Source of the DNA: Bog-375 sp049698695 | GTDB lineage: Bacteria > Acidobacteriota > Terriglobia > Bryobacterales > Bryobacteraceae | Reading direction: 5' to 3' | Assembly: GCA_049698695.1 (NCBI GenBank) | Contig: JBAVYH010000057.1 | Span: 1 to 64,000, forward strand | Length of the DNA: 64,000 nucleotides | Shown: one piece after another, positions 8,522 through 16,135 of the stretch | Layout of the letters: every line of letters starts with the position of its first letter | Numbering within the stretch: the stretch's first letter is position 1 | Position numbers and translations under genes: made by a program | Notes under the pieces: model-generated | Database searches by the model: none | What the model saw: the letters and a program-made list of their open reading frames with translations, nothing else | What the model was told of the DNA's origin: nothing

Positions 8522-8927
8522 TGCTGCTGACCCTCTCAGATTTAGCCATGATGTCATACACCGGCTTGTTGTCGGCGTAAACGCGCCACTCCTTCACCAG
8601 GCCATCCTCCACGACCGCCAGCCAGGCCGCCGGGGTGCGCCATTTGTTCTCGGGCAGAAGCTCACCGTTGGCGGCGATCGTGCCGCCAGCCGAGCCGAAA
8701 ACGACCACCACAATCCCGTCTGAAAGAATCTTCTCGCGAGAAACCCAGTAGTCCGGGCACAACGCGTAATATCCTCGCCAGCCGATGCTCATTCTTTCGC
8801 GCCCGCGGACGGTCTGTCCCAGCGAGTCGATAAACACGTGATCTTCCGTCATCAATTCAGCCAGCTTGTCGGCGTCGCGCCGGTTGATGCGCTCGATGAA
8901 CTCGAGAACCGTTTCCACGGGACTCAT
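8514..8927 (-). CDS. SnoaL/NTF2-like domain protein
   Basis: This 137-residue single-domain protein has the cone-shaped NTF2-like fold pattern: ETVLEFIERINRRDADKLAELMTEDHVFIDSLG at the start, a Trp/Tyr-rich middle, and a C-terminal strand LVKEWRVYADNKPVYDIM. Members bind small hydrophobic molecules or act as isomerases or cyclases, and many are of unknown role. The Asp-His pair in TEDHVFID is typical for the family. It is the first gene of a two-gene unit with the MmcQ-like protein, overlapping it by eight bases. No signal peptide is present, so it is cytoplasmic. Confidence 0.83.
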   Translation of the reverse strand: MSPVETVLEFIERINRRDADKLAELMTEDHVFIDSLGQTVRGRERMSIGWRGYYALCPDYWVSREKILSDGIVVVVFGSAGGTIAANGELLPENKWRTPAAWLAVVEDGLVKEWRVYADNKPVYDIMAKSERVSSND

Positions 8928-9126
8928 CGGTTGCTCTTTCGCGCAGTATAACCCGCATTTTCGAAAGCGTCTTGCCCGCGTGCGTCCTGCGGTTCGGCCA
9001 TGTGATAATTAACACCCCGCGTCATGTTTCGCTCACATATGTGGCGGACCCGCACGGTTACGTTCACGAGCCCGTTCCGCCTGCCTGGATTTTGCGAATG
9101 GTCACGGATTTGCTACGGTCGAAGCC

Positions 9127-9537
9127 ATGTGTAGATTCGGATTTGCTCTGTTGCTCCTGCTGTCCTGTCTGCCGCTTGCAGCGCAAGACGCCGCGGCGCC
9201 AAAAAAGTTCGCCGGCTCCTGGGAGGCGAAGTTTAAGGACAAAGTGATTTGCACCATCCGGCTGAAGGCTGGCGAGCAGATCTCCGGAGAAGCGGAAGCC
9301 TGCAACATCAATGTCGACGCGAACGGCGACCTGCAGGAGCCGGACCCGACCAATAACCCGGACGAGCCTTCACCCATCCTCAACCCGAAACTCAATGGCG
9401 ATACGCTGACCTTCGAGATGAAAGACGGCGATGATGTCCTGAGGTTCGCAATGAAGCTGGTCGGTGATGGGCAGGCTGAATTGAGAATCCTGGATAGCCC
9501 GATCCCCGTCAAGCCGATCCACTTAACCAGAAAGTAA
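9127..9537 (+). CDS. Secreted protein of unknown function
   Basis: This 136-residue protein begins with a clear signal peptide (MCRFGFALLLLLSCLPLAAQ, cleavage after AAQ expected). The mature part is a small, strand-rich domain: FAGSWEAKFKDKVICTIRLKAGEQISGEAEAC, a polar linker rich in Asp, Asn and Pro, then two more strand pairs. The pattern resembles small beta-barrel lipocalin-like domains seen in acidobacterial secreted proteins, but I cannot assign a family. Two cysteines could form a disulfide after export. It stands alone, convergent with the ccm operon. Confidence 0.7.
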   Translation: MCRFGFALLLLLSCLPLAAQDAAAPKKFAGSWEAKFKDKVICTIRLKAGEQISGEAEACNINVDANGDLQEPDPTNNPDEPSPILNPKLNGDTLTFEMKDGDDVLRFAMKLVGDGQAELRILDSPIPVKPIHLTRK

Positions 9538-9604
9538 CGCCTGTGTCGGTCCGCCTTGAACAGGCGCGACCAGGGGCCGGACGCGGGCGCCGGCCGCAAT
9601 CTGC

Positions 9605-9832
9605 TCACCGCTTTTGGCGGTCTTCGAGCATCGCCTTCAGGCTGGCGATCTCGCGCTTCAGCTTGCGGCCGCGGCTCACCATGAACAGCACGTAAATCAC
9701 CAGGATCACCCACGCGATGGTGAGGCCGTAGCTCAGAAACTCGTAATTCCGCTGCAGGCGCGCCGCCTCGCGGACAATATCGTCCGGCGTTGTCATTTGC
9801 GCAAACAGCACGGGGATGGACTGTAGATGCAT
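9605..9832 (-). CDS. ccmD: CcmD-like small membrane protein
   Basis: This 75-residue protein has one membrane helix (LSYGLTIAWVILVIYVLFMV) followed by a basic coiled segment GRKLKREIASLKAMLEDRQ. That architecture, and its place directly after ccmC, fit CcmD, which helps release haem-loaded CcmE from the CcmABC complex. It is longer than many CcmD proteins because of its N-terminal 30 residues. ATG 9832 has GAGG upstream and lies eight bases after the ccmC stop. The family is poorly conserved, so the call rests on context. Confidence 0.75.
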   Translation of the reverse strand: MHLQSIPVLFAQMTTPDDIVREAARLQRNYEFLSYGLTIAWVILVIYVLFMVSRGRKLKREIASLKAMLEDRQKR

Positions 9833-9839
9833 AGGTTCC

Positions 9840-10532
9840 TCACATGGCGTGCGCGGTACGGCGCAGCGAATCGATTTCGCGTTGGGCATCTTCCTGCCGC
9901 ACGCGGACCACGGTCATCACGGTGGCGAGCAGCACCATAGCCAGCATATTCCACAAAAAGATCACCGTCCAATCGGGCGGAAAGCTGCCGCCGCCCCAGA
10001 AAACCGGCTGCGGGTGCTGAGTGCGCCACCACTTGATGGAAAAAATCACGATCGGCACGTCGATGAAGGAGAAGATGGACCAGACCGCGGCGAAGGTGGC
10101 GCGTTGCGTGGGTTCTTCCACGGCGTGCCGCAGCATCAGGTAAGAGGCGTACAGAATCCAGCACACCAGGGCCGAGGTCAAGCGCGCGTCCCAGGCCCAC
10201 CACTCGCCCCAAATGATGCGGCCCCAGATGGAGCCGGTGACAAGGTTGGCGGCGAGAAAGGCGAGACCCACTTCGGTGACCGAGACCGCCAGCGCGTCAT
10301 AGCGGAAATTCCTGGTGATGAGGAAAAGCACGCTCGCGAAGAGCGCGACCGCGGCCGCGATCATGGCGGTGATCGCGACCGGAACGTGAAAGAAAATGAT
10401 CTTGAAGATCGCCCCTTGCTGCGCTTCCTGCGGCAGGCGGGCAATGACGTTGATATCGCGCGCCAGGATGACAATGACCGCGGCGCCCAAAAAGTAAAGA
10501 ACCTTGTCTCCCCAACCGGATTTCTCGTTCAT
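9840..10532 (-). CDS. ccmC: Haem exporter/handling protein CcmC
   Basis: This 230-residue integral membrane protein has six predicted helices. It transfers haem to CcmE in system I cytochrome c maturation. The haem-handling tryptophan-rich motif WGEWWAWDARLT is clear, and the conserved periplasmic histidines are at FFHVPVAI and YLMLRHAVEE. ATG 10532 was chosen because the protein aligns from MNEKSGWG; the frame runs open to 10622 only through a palindromic repeat. It is separated from ccmB by that repeat, the only sizable gap within the ccm operon. Confidence 0.93.
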   Translation of the reverse strand: MNEKSGWGDKVLYFLGAAVIVILARDINVIARLPQEAQQGAIFKIIFFHVPVAITAMIAAAVALFASVLFLITRNFRYDALAVSVTEVGLAFLAANLVTGSIWGRIIWGEWWAWDARLTSALVCWILYASYLMLRHAVEEPTQRATFAAVWSIFSFIDVPIVIFSIKWWRTQHPQPVFWGGGSFPPDWTVIFLWNMLAMVLLATVMTVVRVRQEDAQREIDSLRRTAHAM

Positions 10533-10552
10533 ATTCGCCTGCTCCACCGGAC

Positions 10553-10644
10553 AGGTAGGACAGACCATCGTCTTTCGTGGTCTGTCATGCCGCACCAAAG
10601 CATGAGGCATGACAGACGACACAAACCGATCGTCTGTCTTACCT
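10553..10644. repeat. Family D REPIN-like double hairpin between ccmB and ccmC
   Basis: Two near-identical 39-base arms face each other across a 14-base loop. The left arm starts AGGTAGGACAGACCATCG and ends GGTCTGTCATGCC; the right arm is its reverse complement with few changes. Each arm also folds on itself (GACAGACCA...TGGTCTGTC). The element fills the gap between ccmB and ccmC and would form a large hairpin in the operon mRNA, where it could influence stability or the CcmB:CcmC ratio. Confidence 0.85.
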
Positions 10645-10656
10645 CACGCCCAACAT

Positions 10657-11337
10657 TCAACCTACCAAAACTGTCTCGATCAAAACCAATGATACTGCGG
10701 TATAAATTACATCGAAGCCAACCAGCATTTTGAGCCACATCACGTTTTCCGAGTTGATAGGCGTACCGGCGATCAACGCCATGGTCAACTGCATGGCGCC
10801 CATCAGCGCGGGAACCAGCACCGGATAAGTGAGCAGCGGCAGCATGACCTCGCGCAAACGGATGTTGACGGTGAGCGCGCTGGTCATGGTGCCGAGCACA
10901 GTCAAGGCCCAGGTTCCCAGCAGCAGCACCAGCATCAATTCGGGGAATTGCCGGGTCCAGCGCACGTTGTAGAAGATGCCGAAAATAGGCAGCGAAACCA
11001 GCTCCATGGCCAGCAGCAAACAATAGTTGGCGATGGCCTTGCCCAGGAAGAGCGCGGCGCCGGAAAGGGGCGCGGCGATCAGCGCATCCAGGCAATCGTT
11101 GGGTAGCTCGCGGGCGAAGCTGCGGTTCAGGATGAGCGTGCCGGCGAAAGCGAAGACGATCCACAGCAGGCCGCCCGATATCTCGCGCGTGGTTTCGCCG
11201 GTGGGATCGAAAGCGAAGCTGAACAGCAGCAGGATCACCAGCGAGAACGCCAGCGAGCCGTTGAGGGCTTCCTTAGTGCGCAGTTCGGCGCGCAGATCCT
11301 TGGCCGCGACTACCAGCACTTGCCGGAAGAAGTCCAT
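10657..11337 (-). CDS. ccmB: Haem exporter subunit CcmB
   Basis: This 226-residue permease subunit of the CcmABCD complex has six hydrophobic segments. The family opening (AAKDLRAELRTKEALNGSLAFSLVILLLFSFAF) and the FARELPNDCLDALIAAPLSGAALFLGKA region are well conserved. Together with CcmA it drives the ATP-dependent release of holo-CcmE. Its ATG at 11337 overlaps the ccmA stop (ATGA), which fixes the start and points to translational coupling. Confidence 0.94.
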   Translation of the reverse strand: MDFFRQVLVVAAKDLRAELRTKEALNGSLAFSLVILLLFSFAFDPTGETTREISGGLLWIVFAFAGTLILNRSFARELPNDCLDALIAAPLSGAALFLGKAIANYCLLLAMELVSLPIFGIFYNVRWTRQFPELMLVLLLGTWALTVLGTMTSALTVNIRLREVMLPLLTYPVLVPALMGAMQLTMALIAGTPINSENVMWLKMLVGFDVIYTAVSLVLIETVLVG

Positions 11338-12035
11338 CAGCCCTCGCCATACCTTGCGTAGACGAAGCCGGGATCGGCGGCCATCTCCGGCGTGCGTGGG
11401 CCGGCAAAAGCCACACACCCGCGGTTGAGCAGCGCCACGTCGGTGGCCAGCTCCAGAGCTTCCCGCAACTGGTGGGTGGACACGACGATGGTTTTGCCTT
11501 CGGCCAGCGCCTCGCGGAGCAGTCGCTGCAGCACGGCGATGGCGCGGTCATCGAGCGCGGTGAAAGGCTCATCGAGCAGCAGCACCGAGGGATCGTGCAG
11601 AAAAGCGCGCGCCACCGCCAGGCGCTGGCGCATGCCACGCGAAAACTCGCGTACCAGGCCGCCCGAGACGCGGTCCAGACCGGTGCGCTCCAGCCACTCG
11701 GTGGCTCGCTTGCGCGGCTCCTTCAGGCCGTAAAGCCGGGCGAACAGCGTGAGATTTTCAATCGCCGACAGCTCGTCGTAGACCGCGATGCCGTGGCCGA
11801 TGAAGCCGATGCGCCGGCGTGTGACGGTGTCTCGCGGCGCGGTGCCGCAGATCCGCACGGACCCGCGGCCGGGACGCGAAAAGCCGGCCAGGATCCGCAG
11901 CAACGTCGTTTTCCCGGCCCCGTTGCGCCCGATCAGCGCCAGGCACGTTCCCTCCGACGCCTCCAGCCGGACGTCACGTAGCGCGGGATAGTCGCCGTAG
12001 AACTTCCAGACGCCATCAACCGCGACCGCGTTCAT
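11337..12035 (-). CDS. ccmA: Haem exporter ATP-binding protein CcmA
   Basis: This 232-residue ABC ATPase shows Walker A GRNGAGKTT near residue 37, signature REFSRGMRQRLAVARAF, Walker B VLLLDEPFTALDD and the switch histidine in VSTHQL. It powers haem release from CcmC-CcmE in cytochrome c maturation. ATG 12035 has AAGGAG just upstream and overlaps the preceding gene by about 20 bases. Gene order (A-B-C-D) identifies it as CcmA rather than a generic ABC ATPase. Confidence 0.93.
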   Translation of the reverse strand: MNAVAVDGVWKFYGDYPALRDVRLEASEGTCLALIGRNGAGKTTLLRILAGFSRPGRGSVRICGTAPRDTVTRRRIGFIGHGIAVYDELSAIENLTLFARLYGLKEPRKRATEWLERTGLDRVSGGLVREFSRGMRQRLAVARAFLHDPSVLLLDEPFTALDDRAIAVLQRLLREALAEGKTIVVSTHQLREALELATDVALLNRGCVAFAGPRTPEMAADPGFVYARYGEG

Positions 12036-13113
12036 TCGTCTCCTTGCCGGCGGGCACGTGAGCGCGATACAGGAGCACAAAGCCCAGCCCTAGAATCGCC
12101 AGCGCCAGCCCGACGATCAGCGGGGCCTTGCCATTGACGCGCGGCAGAATCACCTGGATCTGCGAACCACCGGAATCCTGGTTGTCCGCGGCGGAATCGG
12201 CGGCAGGCTCGGCGGCCGTGGGTGCCGCCACGGCGCCGGTCAGCTTGATGCGATATGCCGCGCCGGCCAGCCCGAAAATGTGCGCGTGAGTGCGCGGCTC
12301 TTCGCCCAGGTCTTCCAGGCCCGCGCCTGCCAGCGTCACTCCATCGGGCGCGACCAAATAGGTGTTCTCATCATGGCTCGGGATCTTTCCGGCGTACGCC
12401 GTGCCGGCGGTATAGGGCACCGTGTAGGCGAGGTCGATGCGCGTTTCGCCGGGCTTGATCTCGAACTTGGTGTCGTACACCTCGGGCGTGGCAGTCTTGC
12501 CGGTTGGAATCGGGATGGGCAGACCGTCCGGTGCGGCCGCGTTGGCCTGCACCTTCCCTTGCGCCGCCGCCGGCAGATAAAAACGCACCGTGCCGTTCAC
12601 CGGGTCCACCCAGGTGGTCTTGCCGGAATTGTCCACCAGAAACGTCTCATCCACCGTCATCGGTCCGCCGGATGACGGCTGAAACAGCAGCATATGCTTG
12701 GAGATCTTCACGTCGTGCGGCTGCCGGCCGGCGTTGTACACGTCGAAGGTGATGCCGGTTGTGGGCGTGCCCGGCGGCAGCATGTGATTGTAGGTGACGT
12801 TGTCGATTTCCACCCGCAGCATGGCCGGCCCCGGTCCGGCGGTGTTCTGGTCGATGGTGAATTTGCCTTGGGCGTCGGTCTTGGTATCGGTGACCGGCTC
12901 CATGCCACCCTGGCCGAACTTGTACAGCGTCACCGTGGCAGCAGCCTGTGGAGCGCCGGTGGTGCCGTTGATGACCGTACCAGTAATGGAGGCGGAAAGC
13001 GGGAGGCCCAGCAGCAGAAGGACAGCGACGGCCCCGCTCCGTTCGATGTGCTGAATGAGGAAGCCGGCCGTCCGCTCCCTGACGGTCGCGGCTCCGATCG
13101 GTTGTGGCCTCAT
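12016..13113 (-). CDS. Membrane-anchored carboxypeptidase-regulatory-like protein in ccm operon
   Basis: This protein of about 365 residues has an N-terminal hydrophobic segment (AVAVLLLLGLPLSAS), then a carboxypeptidase regulatory-like beta domain (ITGTVINGTTGAPQAAATVTLYKFG and TDAQGKFTI). A second beta-rich region follows, then an acidic, alanine-rich linker and a C-terminal membrane helix (PLIVGLALAILGLGFVLLY). It probably sits in the periplasm anchored at the C-terminus. Its ATG overlaps the stop of the upstream zinc-ribbon gene. Residues 5-16 (PIGAATVRERTA) are encoded by a dispersed repeat (13064-13101). It is embedded in the ccm operon, but no role in cytochrome maturation is known to me. 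Confidence 0.8.
   Translation of the reverse strand: MRPQPIGAATVRERTAGFLIQHIERSGAVAVLLLLGLPLSASITGTVINGTTGAPQAAATVTLYKFGQGGMEPVTDTKTDAQGKFTIDQNTAGPGPAMLRVEIDNVTYNHMLPPGTPTTGITFDVYNAGRQPHDVKISKHMLLFQPSSGGPMTVDETFLVDNSGKTTWVDPVNGTVRFYLPAAAQGKVQANAAAPDGLPIPIPTGKTATPEVYDTKFEIKPGETRIDLAYTVPYTAGTAYAGKIPSHDENTYLVAPDGVTLAGAGLEDLGEEPRTHAHIFGLAGAAYRIKLTGAVAAPTAAEPAADSAADNQDSGGSQIQVILPRVNGKAPLIVGLALAILGLGFVLLYRAHVPAGKETNERGRG
13064..13101. repeat. Family G short repeat inside a coding start
   Basis: CCGGCC-nn-CCGCTCCCT-n-A-n-GGTCGCGGCTCCGAT is shared with 35308-35343. Here it lies within the first codons of the ccm-operon membrane protein, so part of that protein's N-terminus is repeat-derived. In the opposite direction it reads RPLPDGRGSD, a peptide I recall from many acidobacterial spurious frames. 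Confidence 0.7.
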
Positions 13114-13535
13114 GCGCCGGCCGCCTTCATCGGCTTGCCGCACTCGCCGCAGAACTTCAACTCTTTCTCGAACTTGGCGCCGCAGGATGGACATACTAGA
13201 CCAGTTGACTTCGGCTTGACAGGTGCCGCTGGGGGTGCCTTAGGTCTGCTCGAAGGGGGAGCGGCCAAGCCAGCGCCGACGCGGTCGATCTCGGCCAGCA
13301 CCCCCGCCAGCTCGCCTTGCAGGTCTGTCTTGGTCTTTTGATAATCGGTTTCCGAGAGCTTGCCCACCCGGTATTCGAACTGCAAATCGCGCAGGTTTTC
13401 GTAAATCGCGGTTTTGCGTTCGTCCAGGTGAGCGAAGGGATCTTCCGGCTCCGGCGGCGGCAAGTCCTTTGGTCTGACAACCAGGATGAACGCGATGACG
13501 GCGACCGCTAGCACGGAGGCAATAGGAATGATCAC
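13110..13535 (-). CDS. Membrane-anchored zinc-ribbon protein in CcmI position
   Basis: This 141-residue protein has one N-terminal membrane helix (IPIASVLAVAVIAFILVV), a coiled-coil segment (ERKTAIYENLRDLQFEYRVGKLSETDYQKTKTDL), a Pro/Ala linker and a C-terminal zinc ribbon with CPSCGAKF...FCGECGKP. The coiled coil recalls the start of CcmI, the apocytochrome chaperone subunit, and the gene follows ccmH by nine bases. It lacks the TPR domain of proteobacterial CcmI. A role as a reduced CcmI analogue is inference from position; zinc binding follows from the four cysteines. Confidence 0.8.
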   Translation of the reverse strand: MIIPIASVLAVAVIAFILVVRPKDLPPPEPEDPFAHLDERKTAIYENLRDLQFEYRVGKLSETDYQKTKTDLQGELAGVLAEIDRVGAGLAAPPSSRPKAPPAAPVKPKSTGLVCPSCGAKFEKELKFCGECGKPMKAAGA

Positions 13536-13544
13536 GCCAGAATG

Positions 13545-14057
13545 TTACTCCAGATTGGCCAGATCCTTTTCGATCTGGTCCTTATACTTCTCGAGCGCCG
13601 GGTCGTCGATGGCCACCGGACCGAGCTCAACCAATGGTTTCGGTCTCCGGTATTTCTTGATGAAAAACCAGATTACTACAAGCCCGAGGGCGGCCGCGAC
13701 ATAGGGCACCGTCCAACCAAAGGCGCTGGGCCGCGCCAGGTAAATGCCGGGGCCGTAATCGCGAATGAAAGCGTCGACGATCTGCTGGTCGGAAAAGCCC
13801 GCCGCCTGCATGCGCGCAATGCGTTCCTTGGCCGGCTTGGAAAAGCCGCACTCCAGCATGGCGCACGTCGCTACCGAATCTTTGCAGCCACATTGGCAGG
13901 CCAGGCGCATGGCCACGCGCCGCACATCCGTGTTAGGCTTCTCCGAAGCCGTCTGGGCTGCAGCCAGGCCGGCGAACGCCAGCACGAGAGCGGTGAGCCA
14001 GATCCGCCGCCGTGGCGCATGCAGTCCTGCCTGCTGTGTCGAGATTCGTCTCGACAT
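13545..14057 (-). CDS. ccmH: Cytochrome c maturation thiol protein CcmH
   Basis: This 170-residue periplasmic, membrane-anchored thiol-disulfide protein reduces apocytochrome c haem-binding cysteines. Conserved CcmH pattern is seen: a cysteine motif RLACQCGCKDSVATCAMLECGF in place of the usual LRCxxCQ, then RIARMQAAGFSDQQIVDAFIRDYGPGIYLARP and a C-terminal membrane helix. The start ATG at 14057 and the first 15 residues (MSRRISTQQAGLHAPR) come from a family C repeat and form the basic end of the signal peptide. The frame extends to 14117 with no better start. Confidence 0.88.
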   Translation of the reverse strand: MSRRISTQQAGLHAPRRRIWLTALVLAFAGLAAAQTASEKPNTDVRRVAMRLACQCGCKDSVATCAMLECGFSKPAKERIARMQAAGFSDQQIVDAFIRDYGPGIYLARPSAFGWTVPYVAAALGLVVIWFFIKKYRRPKPLVELGPVAIDDPALEKYKDQIEKDLANLE

Positions 14058-14060
14058 TTT
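14011..14060. repeat. Family C dispersed repeat, copy 2
   Basis: On the minus strand it reads AAATGTCGAGACGAATCTCG, then CACAGCAGGCAGGACTGCAT, then GCGCCACG. It matches modules at 4285-4390, 27377-27474 and 28248-28289. It supplies the start codon and the first residues of CcmH. Confidence 0.8.
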
Positions 14061-14091
14061 TTCGGGCGCACCTTGCCCCCGCGGCGCTTCC

Positions 14092-16110
14092 TTATCGCTC
14101 TGCTCGCAAGTCCACATGTTGTTTGGCGATGCCTGCCACCTGGGTCCGCGCGTACTGCATTTTAACCTTGCTGGGGACCAGGCAGATGAGCGTGCCGCCG
14201 ATGAGCACCAGTCCGCCCATCCAAACCCAGAATACCAGCGGGTTGACGAAAGCCTGAATCACGGCGCGCTGCCCGTCGTCGGACATACCGCCGAAATTGA
14301 CGTACAGGTCTTCGTTCGGGCGCTCGCGGATGGCGACTTCGGAGGTGCTTTCTTTGCTGGCTTTGAAGAGCCGCTTCTCCGGCTGCAGCGTGCCGATCGG
14401 TTGGCCGTCTTTCGAAATCTGGAAAATACCGCGATACCACATGTAATTGGGATTCTCGCCTTGCTCCAGGCTGGCCATCCGCAGCTCATAGCGGCCGATG
14501 CGCATGCTGTCGCCCTGGCTCATTTCCTTGACTTCGCTCTGGTTGAACGCGTGGCCGGTAAATCCGATGAAGATCAGCACGATGCCCATGTGCACCAGGT
14601 AGCCGCCGTAACGGCGGGTGTTGCGATGGGTCAATTCCACGGTGGCGCGCAGCAGGTTCATGCCGGTGCGGCCGGCGATGGAATTGGCGCCTTTGTAAAA
14701 CTCGACGATCACCGTGAGCGCCACGAACAGGCAGAAGCCGAAAGAGATCAGAGGGTAGGGCTTGTGGATTCCGGCCGCGTAAAGCACCACCACCAGCGCA
14801 AACGCGGCGATGCCCGGCCACTGGAAGTTGCGGCGCAGGCGATCCGTGGAGGTGCGGCGCCAGGCAAACAGCGGGCCGACGCCGGTCAGGAACAGCAGGA
14901 ACAGGCCGATGGGCACCATCAGCCGGTTGTACCAATCGGCATCGAGCGAAATCTGGTCGCCGGAGATCGCCTGGGAAATCTTCGGGAACAGCGTGCCCCA
15001 CAGCACCGCGAAACAGCTCGCCAGCAGAATCAGGTTGTTGAACAGGAAACTCGATTCGCGCGAGATTACCGATTCCAGTTGCGCCTCGCTCTTCAAATAA
15101 TCCAGCCGGTCGAGGATCAGGTAGGTGGTGGCAGCGAGGCCCAAGGCGAGGAAGGTGACGAAGTACTTGCCGATCTCGGACTGCGCGAAGGCATGTACGG
15201 ATTGCACCAGGCCGCCGCGCGTCATCGAAGTGCCGAGGATGCAGAGGAAGAACGTGGTCGAGATGAGCACCATGTTCCACACCTTCATCATGCCCTTCTT
15301 TTCCTGCATCATCACCGAATGGAGGAAAGCGGTGCCGCTGAGCCAGGGCAACAGCGAAGCGTTCTCCACCGGGTCCCATCCCCAGTAGCCGCCCCAGCCG
15401 AGCACGTGGTACGCCCAGGCCGCGCCCAGCATGACGCCGGTGCCCTGGAACAGCCATGTGACCAGCGTCCAGCGGCGCGTGGTGTGGATCCAGCTATCGC
15501 CCGGTTGCCGCGTGATCAGGGAGCCTATGGCGAAAGCGAAAGGCACGGCGAAACCGACGTAGCCCAGGTAGAGCATGGGCGGGTGAATGGCCATGGCGGG
15601 GTATTGCAGCACAGGGCTCAGGCCGTTACCGTCCGCCACCTTGACGATGAGACCTTCGTTCGCCAGCAGCTTGAAGGGGTTGGCGACGAAGTTGTTGAGC
15701 ATCAGAAAGAAAACTTCAATCGTGGTGAGGACGCCGATCACCCACGGCATCATGTCGCGATGCCGGCGGCGGTTGGTGAAGACCACCACCGCGGTGTAAG
15801 TGGACAGCAGCCACATCCAGAACAGCAGCGAGCCTTCCTGCCCGCTCCACCAGGCGGCGAATTTGTAGGGCACCGGCAACGCGTTGTTGCTGTGCTCGGC
15901 CACATAGGCGAAGCGGAAATCGCCGGTCAGCAGCGCGTGAACCAAAACCGCGGAGGCGATGGTCACCAGTGCCCAAACGGCGTAAACCGCCCGCCGGCCG
16001 CTCTCCATCAGGAATGGTTTGCGCCGCACGCGGCCAATCACGGAAGCCAGCGTCGCATACAGCGCCACGCAGAAGGCCATCAGAATGGCCAACGAACCCA
16101 GATTCTCCAT
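14092..16110 (-). CDS. ccmF: Haem lyase subunit CcmF
   Basis: This 672-residue polytopic membrane protein has about 13-15 helices. It is the core of the haem ligation complex with CcmH. The WWD haem-handling motif GWGGYWGWDPVENASLLPW lies near residue 240, and conserved histidines are found in AIHPPMLYLGYVGF and SGTAFLHSV. The C-terminal periplasmic domain carries GRYELRM...EKRLF. It follows ccmE closely and is followed by ccmH. The long plus-strand frame opposite it (13765-16146) is a shadow. Confidence 0.95.
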   Translation of the reverse strand: MENLGSLAILMAFCVALYATLASVIGRVRRKPFLMESGRRAVYAVWALVTIASAVLVHALLTGDFRFAYVAEHSNNALPVPYKFAAWWSGQEGSLLFWMWLLSTYTAVVVFTNRRRHRDMMPWVIGVLTTIEVFFLMLNNFVANPFKLLANEGLIVKVADGNGLSPVLQYPAMAIHPPMLYLGYVGFAVPFAFAIGSLITRQPGDSWIHTTRRWTLVTWLFQGTGVMLGAAWAYHVLGWGGYWGWDPVENASLLPWLSGTAFLHSVMMQEKKGMMKVWNMVLISTTFFLCILGTSMTRGGLVQSVHAFAQSEIGKYFVTFLALGLAATTYLILDRLDYLKSEAQLESVISRESSFLFNNLILLASCFAVLWGTLFPKISQAISGDQISLDADWYNRLMVPIGLFLLFLTGVGPLFAWRRTSTDRLRRNFQWPGIAAFALVVVLYAAGIHKPYPLISFGFCLFVALTVIVEFYKGANSIAGRTGMNLLRATVELTHRNTRRYGGYLVHMGIVLIFIGFTGHAFNQSEVKEMSQGDSMRIGRYELRMASLEQGENPNYMWYRGIFQISKDGQPIGTLQPEKRLFKASKESTSEVAIRERPNEDLYVNFGGMSDDGQRAVIQAFVNPLVFWVWMGGLVLIGGTLICLVPSKVKMQYARTQVAGIAKQHVDLRAER

Positions 16111-16135
16111 GACCCCTCTCTATGCCATCAGTTCT

